Part shown: positions 9,120 to 17,736 of the stretch, piece by piece | How positions within the stretch are numbered: the first letter of the stretch is position 1 | How the letters are laid out: every line of letters begins with the position of its first letter | DNA from: MW101C3 sp943367595 | GTDB taxonomy: Bacteria > Cyanobacteriota > Cyanobacteriia > PCC-6307 > Cyanobiaceae | Assembly: GCA_943367595.1 (NCBI GenBank) | Contig: CALRJS020000005.1 | Coordinates: 1-64,000, forward strand | Direction: 5' to 3' | DNA length: 64,000 nucleotides | The notes under the pieces: generated by a model | The model's input: the letters and a program-made list of their open reading frames with translations, nothing else | The model's database searches: none | Told to the model about the DNA's origin: nothing | Made by a program: the position numbers and the translations under genes

Positions 9120-10526
9120 TCAGAAGAACTCCAGGTAGTGCTCCAGCTCCCAGGCCGAAATCGCGCCGTGATAGGCCTCCCATTCCGCCCGCTTCAGCGA
9201 CACAAACGCGTCGAACATCGCGGGTCCGAACACCTCACGGCAGAGCGGATCGGCGGCAAACGCCTCGACCGCTTCGCCCAGGTGGCGCGGCAACGTGTGC
9301 AGCCCGCGCTCGGCCCGCTCCGCCGCACTCAGCCGGTAGGCATTCACCCGGTTGGCGGGGGGCGGCACCAGCTGCTCGCGGATGCCTTCCAGGCCTGCCG
9401 CCAGGATCAGCGCCGCACCCAGGTAGGGGTTGCAGGAGCTGTCAGCGGCGCGGCATTCCACCCGCCCGCCAGCGGAAGGAATGCGCAGCATGTTGGTGCG
9501 GTTGTTGTTGCCGTGGCAGATGAACACCGGCGCCCAGGTGAAGCCGCTCATGCTTCCCTGTGCCACCAGCCGCTTGTAGCTGTTCACCGTGGGGGCGATC
9601 ACGGCGCAGATCGCGGCGGCATGGCGCAGCACCCCGGCGATGAACTGCTCCGCCAGCGGGGTGATCGCACCGGGTTCGCCACTACCGGGATCGAACAGAT
9701 TGGCGCCGCTCTCCACATCCGCCAGCGACATGTTGAAGTGGGCGCCGCTGCCGGTGCGGTGCGCGAACGGCTTGGGCATGAAGCTGGCGATCAGCCCATG
9801 GCGGCGGCAGATCTCCTTCGCCATCAGCTTGAAGAAGGTGAGCCGGTCGGCCATGGTGAGCGCCTCGGCATAGGCGAAATCGATCTCGAACTGGCCGTTG
9901 CCGTCTTCGTGATCGAAGGAATACACGCCCCAGCCCAGGCCATTCATGCTCTGCACCAGCTCATCGAGCCAGTCGAGGTTGTCGAGCAGGCCGCCCAGGT
10001 CGTAGCAGGGTTTATCGAGCGTGTCGCGGCCGCTGGCCGGCACCAGCGTTCCATCGTCCTGGCGGCGCAGCACGAAGAATTCAGCTTCGATGCCGAGGTT
10101 GAAGCGGTAGCCCAGCGTCGCCGCCTGCTGCCGCACCCGCGTCAGGATCTGGCGGCTGCAGGCCTCGAAGGGGGCGCCGTTGAGCTGCAGGCTGCTGGCC
10201 AGCCACACCACATCGCGGCGCCAGGGCAGCACCGTGGCACTGGCCAGATCGGGGATGGCCGCCACTTCGTCGTCGCTGACATCCTGCGGCACGCCATCAA
10301 GCGCCGCGCCGGTGAACAGCTCCGAACCCGACAGCATCGAGGCGAAGTGATCGAGCGGCACCGCCTTCGCCTTGCCGTTGCCGTGGATGTCCACGAAGCT
10401 GGCCAGCGCATACTTCACGCCGCGGCTGTGCAGATCCACCTGCACGTCTTCCCCCACGCTTGCGCTCGTCGGCAGCGGCGCCATTGGGCTGGCCGGCAGC
10501 GGTGCCGATGGGCTCACCAGCTCCAT
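9120..10526 (-). CDS. glnT: GlnT-type (type III-like) glutamine synthetase
   Basis: 468 residues from the ATG at 10526. GS landmarks are present: YSFDHEDGNGQFEID, the KPFAHRTGSGAHFNMS nucleotide/glutamate-binding block, the NSYKRL motif, and GGRVECRAADSSCNPYLG near the substrate Arg. The sequence resembles the GlnT/glutamate-amine ligase branch rather than canonical GlnA or the long GlnN. Members of this branch use ammonia or small amines. The start overlaps the hypB stop as ATGA, so it is translated in the guanidine operon. The simplest role is capturing ammonia from guanidine hydrolysis as glutamine; gamma-glutamylation of another amine is possible. Confidence 0.85.
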   Translation of the reverse strand: MELVSPSAPLPASPMAPLPTSASVGEDVQVDLHSRGVKYALASFVDIHGNGKAKAVPLDHFASMLSGSELFTGAALDGVPQDVSDDEVAAIPDLASATVLPWRRDVVWLASSLQLNGAPFEACSRQILTRVRQQAATLGYRFNLGIEAEFFVLRRQDDGTLVPASGRDTLDKPCYDLGGLLDNLDWLDELVQSMNGLGWGVYSFDHEDGNGQFEIDFAYAEALTMADRLTFFKLMAKEICRRHGLIASFMPKPFAHRTGSGAHFNMSLADVESGANLFDPGSGEPGAITPLAEQFIAGVLRHAAAICAVIAPTVNSYKRLVAQGSMSGFTWAPVFICHGNNNRTNMLRIPSAGGRVECRAADSSCNPYLGAALILAAGLEGIREQLVPPPANRVNAYRLSAAERAERGLHTLPRHLGEAVEAFAADPLCREVFGPAMFDAFVSLKRAEWEAYHGAISAWELEHYLEFF

Positions 10527-11233
10527 CAGGCGTTCACCAGGGCCGGCGGCTGGCTGTCGGCGTGCTCCCGCACCGTGGTCAGCAGCCAGCGGTGCCACTC
10601 GCCCATGCCCTCGCCCGTGCCGGCCGACACACGGAACACCTGGGCGCGGGGATTCACCGCCCGCACATGCGCCTCGATGCGGCTCACATCCACCGGCACA
10701 TACGGCAGCAGATCGATCTTGGTGATCAGCACACAATCCGCTTCGCGGAACATCACCGGATACTTGAGCGGCTTGTCATCGCCTTCGGTGACACTCAGCA
10801 GCGCCACCTTGAGGTGTTCACCCACCTCGAATTCCGCCGGGCACACCAGATTGCCCACGTTCTCCACCCACAGCAGATCCAGCGCCGCAGGATCGAGCCG
10901 CTGCTGCAGCAGGGTGAGGCCGCCGCTCACCATCGATGCATCGAGGTGGCAGGCCCGTCCGGTGGTGATCGGCACCACCGGCACTCCCACCGCCGCCAGC
11001 CGCTCGGCATCCAGCTGCGTGGTCATGTCGCCCTCCAGCACCGCCATCGCCAGCTCGGGCGAAAGGGCCGTGATCGTGCGCTCCAGCAGGGAGGTCTTGC
11101 CGGCGCCGGGGCTGCTCATCACATTCAGGCAGAGCAGGTTCCAGGCATCGAAATGCTCGCGGTTGTGATCGGCGCGGTGTTGATTGGCCGCCAACAGGTT
11201 GCGTCCGAGTGTGTCTTCCAGGGGCATGTGCAT
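10526..11233 (-). CDS. hypB: HypB-like GTPase, nickel chaperone for guanidine hydrolase
   Basis: 235 residues. The P-loop SSPGAGKTSLL lies near residues 40-50, followed by EGDMTTQLDAERLAA, the Zn/Ni-binding TGRACHLDA, the ENVGNLVCPAEF motif and NKxD as ITKIDLLPY, all HypB hallmarks. The N-terminus lacks a long His-rich tail. HypB normally helps load Ni into NiFe hydrogenase, but no hydrogenase genes are here. The gene lies between hypA and glnT downstream of gdmH, and homologues of HypA/HypB are known to activate Ni-dependent GdmH in cyanobacteria. The gap to hypA is 5 bases. Confidence 0.92.
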   Translation of the reverse strand: MHMPLEDTLGRNLLAANQHRADHNREHFDAWNLLCLNVMSSPGAGKTSLLERTITALSPELAMAVLEGDMTTQLDAERLAAVGVPVVPITTGRACHLDASMVSGGLTLLQQRLDPAALDLLWVENVGNLVCPAEFEVGEHLKVALLSVTEGDDKPLKYPVMFREADCVLITKIDLLPYVPVDVSRIEAHVRAVNPRAQVFRVSAGTGEGMGEWHRWLLTTVREHADSQPPALVNA

Positions 11234-11238
11234 GGCGT

Positions 11239-11631
11239 TCAGGCGGAGAGGATGGAAGCCCGGTCTGCGGGTACAGCGGGGGAGGTGTAATCGATGCTGC
11301 GAATCCTGAGCTCACGGCCCGAGAGGATCTCCTCCATCGGGTGGTGACAGCAGGGGGATTGGTAGCCCTGGGCGGGGTCGGGGCTGTAGTCGCTGCCGCA
11401 GGCCACACAGCGCGCCCTCAGTGGCACCGATTCGATGCGCAGCTCCGAACCATCCAGCCAGCTGCCCTGCACCGCAGCCCCGTAGGTGAACATCAGCGCG
11501 GCGGGTTCCACGCAGGTGAAGGTGCCCACCTGCAGATGCACCACCTGTACGCAGGGAACGTGGGGATGGTGCTCCTGCTTCCACTCTTCGAGCGAAAGCA
11601 GCAGGCAGCGGGTCATGTCCACTTCATGCAT
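11239..11631 (-). CDS. hypA: HypA-like nickel chaperone
   Basis: 130 residues. It begins MHEVDMT, where Met1-His2-Glu3 form the HypA Ni site, and carries the zinc-site cysteines RCVACGSDY and SPCCHHPMEE, the second pair being an unusual CCHH variant of CxxC. HypA passes Ni to the target enzyme together with HypB. It starts 3 bases after the gdmH stop, giving a tight gdmH-hypA-hypB order. Its partner is inferred to be the guanidine hydrolase. Confidence 0.9.
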   Translation of the reverse strand: MHEVDMTRCLLLSLEEWKQEHHPHVPCVQVVHLQVGTFTCVEPAALMFTYGAAVQGSWLDGSELRIESVPLRARCVACGSDYSPDPAQGYQSPCCHHPMEEILSGRELRIRSIDYTSPAVPADRASILSA

Positions 11632-11634
11632 GGC

Positions 11635-12855
11635 TCACCTCCATTTCTGATCGACGTTCATGTTGCAGGCCTCATGCAGCCAGGCCGGCTTCTGCTTGCG
11701 GGGCAGCTGACCGCTCACCACCAGGTGGGCCATCACATCGCAGATCACCCGCGTGGCCATCAGGGACGTCATGTCGCTGATGTCATAAGGGGGGGAAACT
11801 TCCACCACCTCAAGGCCACACACCGGCACGTTGCGCACGATCAGCTCCAGCAACTTGAGGGCTTCCCGTGGCAGCAGGCCGCCCGGTTCCGGCCAGCCGG
11901 TGCCGGGCACGAAGCCGGCGTCGATGCAGTCGATATCGAAGGAGATGTAGACGCAGTCGGTGCCGTCGGTGGCACGCTCGATCGCATACTTCGCGGCGGC
12001 CTCCAGGCCCATGTCGCAGATGTCCGTGACGGTGAGCACGTTGGTGCCCCGCTCGCGGCACACCTTCACCCCTTCGCGCGGCACCTGCCAGCCGCCGATG
12101 CCCAGTTGCACCAGGTTTTCGGCCGGTGCGTTGGCCATGTTGGTGGCATGGAACCAGGGGCAGGTATGCATGCGTTCATCCAGGTCGATCTCCTGGGTGT
12201 CCACATGGCGGTCGAAGTGGATGATGCCCACCTTCTTGTCGCCGAGGTGGCGGCAGACGCCCCGCACCGTGGGGAAGCCGATCGAGTGATCACCGCCGAG
12301 CAGAATCGGGAAGGCGCCGCTGGCGAACACATGCGCCACACCCTTGGAGATCTGATCGAAGCTCTTCTCGTTGTTGGCGGGAATCGTGAAGATATCGCCC
12401 ACATCGCAGAGGCGGATCGATTCGCGCAGATCCACCCCCATTTCGTAGTTGTAGGGGGTGTAAAGCGCCGAGATGCGGCGGATGCCCTGGGGCCCGAAGC
12501 GGGTGCCGGGGCGGTAGGTGGTGCCGCAATCGTGCGGGATGCCCACGATCGCCACATCGAATTCACCGACGCGGTTCACGTCTTCGATGTAGGGCGCCTT
12601 CATGAAGGTGTTGATGCCCGCGTAGTGGGGCAGCTCACCGCGCGAAAAAGTGGAGATGCGCCGATCAACGATGCTCTCGGCCGCTTCGAGGCCATAACGC
12701 AGCCCCTGGTCCACCTCCTGTTGCCAACCGGTGAGCGGCAGGCGGGCTTCCTTCTCGAGCGCCTCGGCGCCCTGTTGGCCGACGCCCTGCTGGCCGGTGC
12801 CTGCGCTGGAACTGCGGCGGTCAAAGGCCTCTTCAGGCCCTGGGGTTGCTGTCAT
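11635..12855 (-). CDS. gdmH: nickel-dependent guanidine hydrolase (ureohydrolase family)
   Basis: 406 residues from the ATG at 12855. It belongs to the arginase/agmatinase fold: GGDHS (His about 190), HFDRHVDT (Asp215, His217, Asp219) and SFDIDCID (Asp307, Asp309) are the dinuclear metal ligands. The third motif is DRHVD where arginases have DAHxD. It has an N-terminal extension of about 90 residues, as in the cyanobacterial guanidine hydrolases. Guanidine is hydrolysed to urea and ammonia. Assignment over agmatinase rests on three independent points: a guanidine-I riboswitch 27 bases upstream, HypA/HypB just downstream, and a linked importer. It is the first gene of the operon. Confidence 0.93.
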   Translation of the reverse strand: MTATPGPEEAFDRRSSSAGTGQQGVGQQGAEALEKEARLPLTGWQQEVDQGLRYGLEAAESIVDRRISTFSRGELPHYAGINTFMKAPYIEDVNRVGEFDVAIVGIPHDCGTTYRPGTRFGPQGIRRISALYTPYNYEMGVDLRESIRLCDVGDIFTIPANNEKSFDQISKGVAHVFASGAFPILLGGDHSIGFPTVRGVCRHLGDKKVGIIHFDRHVDTQEIDLDERMHTCPWFHATNMANAPAENLVQLGIGGWQVPREGVKVCRERGTNVLTVTDICDMGLEAAAKYAIERATDGTDCVYISFDIDCIDAGFVPGTGWPEPGGLLPREALKLLELIVRNVPVCGLEVVEVSPPYDISDMTSLMATRVICDVMAHLVVSGQLPRKQKPAWLHEACNMNVDQKWR

Positions 12856-12881
12856 GGCGGAACACGGAGGTGGGGGGGTGC

Positions 12882-12993
12882 GGTCTCCCGGGCTTTTATC
12901 CCTCCGTGCAACCGGGTGACCCCGGTGAGCCTCTCTCGGACCAGACGCCCATGCCTGCTCGCTGATGCGAACAGACGCAGACCGGAACCCTAG
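12882..12993 (-). promoter_or_regulatory. guanidine-I (ykkC) riboswitch controlling gdmH operon
   Basis: Reading the minus strand, all conserved blocks occur in order: CTAGGGTTCCG (12993-12983), CTGGTCCGAGAG, GCACGG, and GGATAAAAGCCCGGGAGA (about 12902-12885). The aptamer ends 27 bases before the gdmH ATG. The conserved CACGGAGG at 12908-12901 is perfectly complementary to CCTCCGTG at 12870-12863, which ends 7 bases before the ATG, so a ligand-sensitive switch of the leader is plausible. Guanidine binding is expected to turn expression on, as known for this class. Confidence 0.95.
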
Positions 12994-13145
12994 AAGCTTC
13001 TTCCGCTGCGCCCAGAGTCCACCGAAGCCCCAGGAAAGACTGTGGCCACAACTACGGAATGGCCGGCCGGCGGGCCGCCTCGGGGTGCTTGCAACCGCGA
13101 GCCGCTGCACCAGCCTTACGCTTCGGAGCCGCCGTGGGGCCTGCG

Positions 13146-14525
13146 ATGGAACCCAACCCAACGGCCAGAACGCCGGAACCGCAAGCGCCACCCGCCGCCG
13201 GCGGCGGCCTGCTGCACATCCTCGGGCTCGGCTTCGGTTTGGCGGGAGCGGTGGGCGGCTCGATGGGTGCCGGCATCCTGCGCACCCCGGGGCTGGTGGC
13301 GGCCCAGCTGGGCAGCCCTCCGCTGATCCTGCTGGCCTGGCTGGTGGGCGGGCTCTATGCCCTCTGCGGCGCCTTCGCCGTGGCGGAACTGGGGGCGGCC
13401 CTGCCCCGTGCCGGTGGCTGGACGATCTACGCCCGCCGCGCCCTCGGTGATCGCGCTGGCTTTGCGGTGGGCTGGATCGACTGGCTCGGCCATTGCGCCG
13501 GCCTGGCCTGGGTGGCGATCACGATCGGCGAGTTCGCCCGGGGCCTGGTGCCGGCGCTGCCCCCCGGCGGCAAGGCGGTGGCCCTGTTCACCCTGGTGGG
13601 CTTCGCCCTGCTGCAACGGCTGGGCCTGCGGGCGGGCAGCCTCAGCCAGCAGATCCTCAGCCTGCTCAAGGCCGTCGCCTTTCTGGCCTTGATCGGCGCC
13701 TGCCTGCTGGTGGCCCCGCCTGCCGCCAGCACGAGCACGCCGCTGCTGACCCCGAGCGGCACCCCGCTGGCCCTGGCCGCCGCCGGCGTGTTCGCGCTTC
13801 AGGCCGTGATCACCACCTACGACGGCTGGCAGAGCCCGATCTACTTCGCTGAGGAGTTCACCGCGCCGGCCACCGACCTGCCCCGCTCCCTGATCGGCGG
13901 TGTGGTCGCCGTCACGGGGGTCTATCTGCTGGTGAACGTGGCCCTGCTCAAGGTGCTGCCGCTGGAGGCGATGGCCGCCTCCACCCTGCCGCTGGCCGAC
14001 GCTGCCGCCCGCCTGTTCGGGCCGTTCAGCGCCCAGCTGATCACCGCCCTGGCGCTGCTGTCCTCGATCGGGCTGGTCAACACGGTGATCATGTGTGCGC
14101 CGCGCATCCTGTTCGGGCTCAGCCGCGATGGCCTGTTCCTGCCCGTCTTCGCGCGGGTGAATGCGGGCGGCACTCCCGATGCGGCCCTGCTGCTCACTAC
14201 CGCCGTGACCGCAACCCTGATCCTCTGCGGCGATTTCCAGCTGCTGCTGGGTGTGTCCGTCTTCTTCTATGTGCTGCTCTATTTCACCGGTATCACCTCG
14301 CTGTTCCTGCTGCGCTGGCGGGAACCGGAGCTGGAGCGCCCGGTGCGGGCCTGGGGCTACCCGCTCAGCGCGGCGGTGGTGTGGCTCGGCTCGCTGGCCT
14401 TCCTGCTCAGCGCCGCGATCGGCGACAGCACCAACAGCCTGATCGCCGCCGGGTTGATCGCCCTCAGCCTGCCGGCGCAGCTGCTCAGCCGCCGGATGGG
14501 TTCGCCAGATTGCGAAAGCGGGTGA
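13146..14525 (+). CDS. APC-superfamily amino acid/amine permease
   Basis: 459 residues with about 12 hydrophobic segments. The first helix region GLAGAVGGSMGAGILRTPG is the unwound-helix substrate motif of APC transporters. It is an inner-membrane secondary transporter, probably for an amino acid or amine. It is divergent from the guanidine riboswitch/gdmH operon with about 150 bases between, so a linked function is possible but unproven. The ATG at 13146 is chosen over an upstream open frame. The last 41 bases overlap the 3' end of dnaB convergently. Confidence 0.85.
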   Translation: MEPNPTARTPEPQAPPAAGGGLLHILGLGFGLAGAVGGSMGAGILRTPGLVAAQLGSPPLILLAWLVGGLYALCGAFAVAELGAALPRAGGWTIYARRALGDRAGFAVGWIDWLGHCAGLAWVAITIGEFARGLVPALPPGGKAVALFTLVGFALLQRLGLRAGSLSQQILSLLKAVAFLALIGACLLVAPPAASTSTPLLTPSGTPLALAAAGVFALQAVITTYDGWQSPIYFAEEFTAPATDLPRSLIGGVVAVTGVYLLVNVALLKVLPLEAMAASTLPLADAAARLFGPFSAQLITALALLSSIGLVNTVIMCAPRILFGLSRDGLFLPVFARVNAGGTPDAALLLTTAVTATLILCGDFQLLLGVSVFFYVLLYFTGITSLFLLRWREPELERPVRAWGYPLSAAVVWLGSLAFLLSAAIGDSTNSLIAAGLIALSLPAQLLSRRMGSPDCESG

Positions 14526-15945
14526 ACTGCGGCTCGAACAGCAGCTTCACCGTGCCCACCGGGCCGTTGCGGTGCTTGGTCACGATCACTTCGGTGATGC
14601 CGCGATCGGCCGTGTCCGGGTTGTAGTACTCGTCGCGGTAGATCATCAGGACCAGGTCGGCGTCCTGCTCGATCGAGCCCGATTCACGCAGATCGCTCAG
14701 CATTGGCCGCTTGTTGGTGCGGCTCTCCACGCCCCGGCTGAGCTGAGAAAGGGCGATCACCGGCACGTTCAGCTCGCGGGCCATGCCCTTGAGGCCCCGG
14801 GTGATGCGCGACAGCTCCTGCACGCGGTTGTCGGGGGTGGAGCCCTCCATCAGCTGCAGGTAATCGATCACGATCAGGCCCAGCTCCTTGCCCTGCTCCG
14901 CCATCAGCCGCCGGCAGAGCGAGCGCATCTCCAGCACGCCCGCATTGGGCTTGTCGTCGATGAACAGGGGCAGCTGGCCCAGGGTGTTGATGCCCTGGCC
15001 CAGCAGTGGCCATTCCTCCTGCTGCAGGCGCCCGGTGCGCAGCCGGCCGCTCTCGATCCCCACCTCCATCGACAGCAGCCGGTAGGTGAGCTGCTCCTTG
15101 CTCATCTCCAGCGAAAACACGCACACCGGCAGCTGGTGGAGCTGGGCCACGTTCTTGGCGATGTTGAGCACGATCGAGGTTTTACCCATCGCCGGCCGGC
15201 CCGCCACGATGATCAGATCGCTGCGCTGCAGGCCCTGGGTGATGGCGTCGAGGTCGTAGAAGTTCACCCCGATGCCGGCCATCGAGGTGCCGACGGAGCG
15301 GCTTTCGATCTCGTTGAAGGTGCTGGTGAGGATTTCGGCGGTGGGGGTGAGCCCCACCGATGGCTTCTCCTGGCTGATCGCGAAGATCTGCTGCTCCGCC
15401 TCATCGAGCACCTGCTCCATCGGCTTCGACTGGTCGAAACCCAGCCGGATCACCTCGTTGCCGGAGCGGATCAGCTGACGGCGCAGGTATTTGTCCATCA
15501 CCAGGCGGGCCACCTGGTCGATCGAGGCGGTGCTGAGCGTGCGCTCCACCAGCTCCACCAGCCGGTTGGTGCCGCCCACCTTCTCCAGCTGGCCCGTATC
15601 GGCCAGCCAGGCGGCCATGGCGGTGAGATCGGTGGGCTTGCCCTGGCTGTGCAGCATCAGGGCGGTGCGATACACCTCCCGGTGGGCCGTGAGATAGAAG
15701 GCCTCCGGACGCAGCACATCGGCGATGCGGCCCATGGCTTCAGGGTCGAGCAGGATGCCGCCCAGCACCGCTTCTTCCGCCTCCAGGTTCTGGGGAGGCA
15801 GCTGGTCGGGCAGGGCCTCGAAGCGGGCTTCGTCCTGCTCGCGCCCGCGCCGCCGGAACGGCCCGGCGCCGCCCGCCGCCCCGCCTGGCGCGGTCGTGGG
15901 CGCGGCACCGGGGCCGTCCGCAGCGGGAAAAGGGACGCTCACCAT
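14485..15945 (-). CDS. dnaB: replicative DNA helicase DnaB
   Basis: 486 residues. A Gly/Pro/Ala-rich N-terminal tail of about 45 residues precedes the helicase N-domain (PPQNLEAEEAVLGGILLD). The RecA-like ATPase domain has Walker A GRPAMGKTS at about 249-257 and Walker B LIVIDYLQLM, followed by SQLSRGVE and the DLRESGSIEQDAD motif. The enzyme unwinds DNA ahead of the fork as a hexamer. There is no intein at the P-loop or elsewhere, although inteins are common in cyanobacterial dnaB. It lies downstream of rplI on the same strand, behind a strong terminator. Confidence 0.97.
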   Translation of the reverse strand: MVSVPFPAADGPGAAPTTAPGGAAGGAGPFRRRGREQDEARFEALPDQLPPQNLEAEEAVLGGILLDPEAMGRIADVLRPEAFYLTAHREVYRTALMLHSQGKPTDLTAMAAWLADTGQLEKVGGTNRLVELVERTLSTASIDQVARLVMDKYLRRQLIRSGNEVIRLGFDQSKPMEQVLDEAEQQIFAISQEKPSVGLTPTAEILTSTFNEIESRSVGTSMAGIGVNFYDLDAITQGLQRSDLIIVAGRPAMGKTSIVLNIAKNVAQLHQLPVCVFSLEMSKEQLTYRLLSMEVGIESGRLRTGRLQQEEWPLLGQGINTLGQLPLFIDDKPNAGVLEMRSLCRRLMAEQGKELGLIVIDYLQLMEGSTPDNRVQELSRITRGLKGMARELNVPVIALSQLSRGVESRTNKRPMLSDLRESGSIEQDADLVLMIYRDEYYNPDTADRGITEVIVTKHRNGPVGTVKLLFEPQFTRFRNLANPSGG

Positions 15946-16039
15946 GGCGGCAGGCTAAGGGTTCCCAGCCGACGCTCCGGTGTGCGTTGGTGCCCCGGGC
16001 GGGCGGCGGCGGGGCCGATGCAACAGCCGCGCGGGCCCA

Positions 16040-16075
16040 TAAAAAAGACCGCCAGAACCCTCAGGGGCCTGGCGG
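16040..16075 (-). terminator. rho-independent terminator after rplI
   Basis: On the minus strand CCGCCAG (16075-16069) pairs with CTGGCGG (16055-16049), followed directly by TCTTTTTT. It lies about 40 bases after the rplI stop. Confidence 0.9.
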
Positions 16076-16115
16076 CGGAGCAGGGAAAGGAGCGGGCGGC
16101 GAAGCCGCCTGGCGC

Positions 16116-16574
16116 TCAGTGGCTGACCACTTCCAGGTTGATCTCGGCCACCACGTCGTGGTGGAGCTTGATCTGCACCTTGTAGGAGCCGGTGCGGTGG
16201 ATCTCGGGCACCTCGATGTGGCGGCGGTCGACCTCCTTCTTGGTGGCCGCTTCGATGGCCTCGGCCACATCGCCGTTGGTGACCGTGCCGAAGAGGACGT
16301 CGTCACCGCCGGTCTGCTTCTTGACCGTGAAGCGGCCGATGGTGTTCAGGGCGGTGCGGAAGGCTTCCGCCTCCTGCAGCAGCACGGCCTGGCGCTCGGC
16401 CTCCTTGGCGCGGCGATGCTCCACCTGGCGCAGCACCGCCGGGGTGACGGGAACGGCCTTGCCCTGGGGGAGCAGGAAGTTGCGGGCGTAGCCGGGCGCC
16501 ACTTCCACCAGCTCACCGTCCTTGCCGAGGCTGAGAATGTCCTCGCTGAGGACAACGGATACACGCTTGGCCAT
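16116..16574 (-). CDS. rplI: 50S ribosomal protein L9
   Basis: 152 residues, normal length. The L9 N-domain is clear: VVLSEDILSLGKDGELVEVAPGYARNFLLPQGKAVP, then the long connecting helix and the C-terminal rRNA-binding domain ending in LEVVSH. It binds 23S rRNA near the L1 stalk base. It is transcribed toward dnaB, as in many cyanobacteria, but a strong terminator separates the two. Confidence 0.98.
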   Translation of the reverse strand: MAKRVSVVLSEDILSLGKDGELVEVAPGYARNFLLPQGKAVPVTPAVLRQVEHRRAKEAERQAVLLQEAEAFRTALNTIGRFTVKKQTGGDDVLFGTVTNGDVAEAIEAATKKEVDRRHIEVPEIHRTGSYKVQIKLHHDVVAEINLEVVSH

Positions 16575-16688
16575 GGGATCGGGTTAGGGAAACAGGGAGT
16601 GCCGCTGGGCGGATCGACGAGCGGGGGCCACCGCCGGGGTGGCGTGCCGCTCAGGCAATCCGCCAGCTTAAGTCAGAGGGTTGCCGCC

Positions 16689-17681
16689 TCAGTGGCTGGC
16701 TGCGGCCTTCGGCAGGCGCACCTGGGTGGCCAGGCCCAGGGCCTTCAGCAGCCGGATGTGCTGCCAGGTGAGGTCGAACTGACGGGGGCCGAAACCGTGG
16801 CGGGCCGAGTGGGGGAAGGCGTGGTGGTTGTTGTGCCAGCCCTCACCGAAGGTGAGCGCCGCCACCCAGGGGTTGTTGCGTGACTTGTCGCCGCTGACGT
16901 GGGCGATGCTGCCCCAGCAGTGGGTGGCGCTGTTCACCAGCCAGGTGCAGTGGTAGAGCACCACCAGGCGCAGCGGGATGCCCCACAGCACCATGGCCCA
17001 GCCGCCGGCACCGGTGACCGTGCCGATCCAGAACAGCAGCAGACCCAGGGGCACCTGCAGCAGCAGGAAGTTGGTGTTCAGCCAGCGGTAGTAGGGGTCG
17101 CGGGCCAGATCGCCGGTGAGCCGGGGCACGGCGGCCATCGCCGGGATCTCTTCCATCATCCAGCCCATGTGGCTCCACCAGAAGCCCTTGTGGCTGTTGT
17201 GGTGGTCGGCGTCGGTGTCGGAGAACTTGTGGTGGTGGCGGTGCAGGCCGACCCAGTCGATCGGTCCGTGCTGGCAGCTGAGCGCGCCGCAGGTGGCGAA
17301 GAAGCGCTCCAGCCATTGGGGCAGCCGCAGGGCCCGGTGGGCCAGCAGGCGGTGATAGCCGAGCGTGACGCCCAGGCAGCCGGTGACCCAATAGAGCACC
17401 AGCATGGAGGTGACGGCCGGCACGCTCCAGAACTGGGGCAGCAGGGCCACCAAAGCCAGAAGGTGGATCACGATCATGAAGCCGATCGTGCCCCAGCGGC
17501 GGCCCGGTGGCGAGGAGGGGATGGGCTCACCGCGGCGGGGGCGGTGCAGCGCCTGAGCCCGGGTGAGAGAGTCGGCAGCCGAGGCAAGACTGGCCACGCC
17601 AGGGGGCTTGGCGGCTACGACCTCGGCCATCATGTCTGAGACGGCCGCCCATGGGGCGCGGCGCTGGGGCGTGACGGTCAT
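16689..17681 (-). CDS. desC: acyl-lipid fatty acid desaturase (delta-9 type)
   Basis: 330 residues. Three histidine boxes for the di-iron site are present: HRLLAHR, HRHHH and EGWHNNHH, with paired hydrophobic segments between. This is the cyanobacterial DesC class, which places a double bond in lipid-bound acyl chains at the membrane using ferredoxin. The N-terminal 65 residues are variable. A paralogue lies at 18489-19487 on the same strand with one gene between them. The opposite-strand gene at 17737 begins 55 bases away. Confidence 0.92.
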   Translation of the reverse strand: MTVTPQRRAPWAAVSDMMAEVVAAKPPGVASLASAADSLTRAQALHRPRRGEPIPSSPPGRRWGTIGFMIVIHLLALVALLPQFWSVPAVTSMLVLYWVTGCLGVTLGYHRLLAHRALRLPQWLERFFATCGALSCQHGPIDWVGLHRHHHKFSDTDADHHNSHKGFWWSHMGWMMEEIPAMAAVPRLTGDLARDPYYRWLNTNFLLLQVPLGLLLFWIGTVTGAGGWAMVLWGIPLRLVVLYHCTWLVNSATHCWGSIAHVSGDKSRNNPWVAALTFGEGWHNNHHAFPHSARHGFGPRQFDLTWQHIRLLKALGLATQVRLPKAAASH

Positions 17682-17736
17682 AGGAGCTGGTTCCTGATCG
17701 ATCTTTTAGAATGGTAGCAGTTCGGATTCGGATTGA

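Noticed and set aside
10526..11631. HypA/HypB as hydrogenase maturation
   Set aside because: No hydrogenase structural genes are present and both genes sit directly after gdmH.
11635..12855. Agmatinase or arginase assignment
   Set aside because: The metal motifs are shared, but the riboswitch, Ni chaperones and importer point to guanidine hydrolase.
14572..16185. Long plus-strand frame opposite dnaB
   Set aside because: Antisense shadow; dnaB on the other strand has all motifs.
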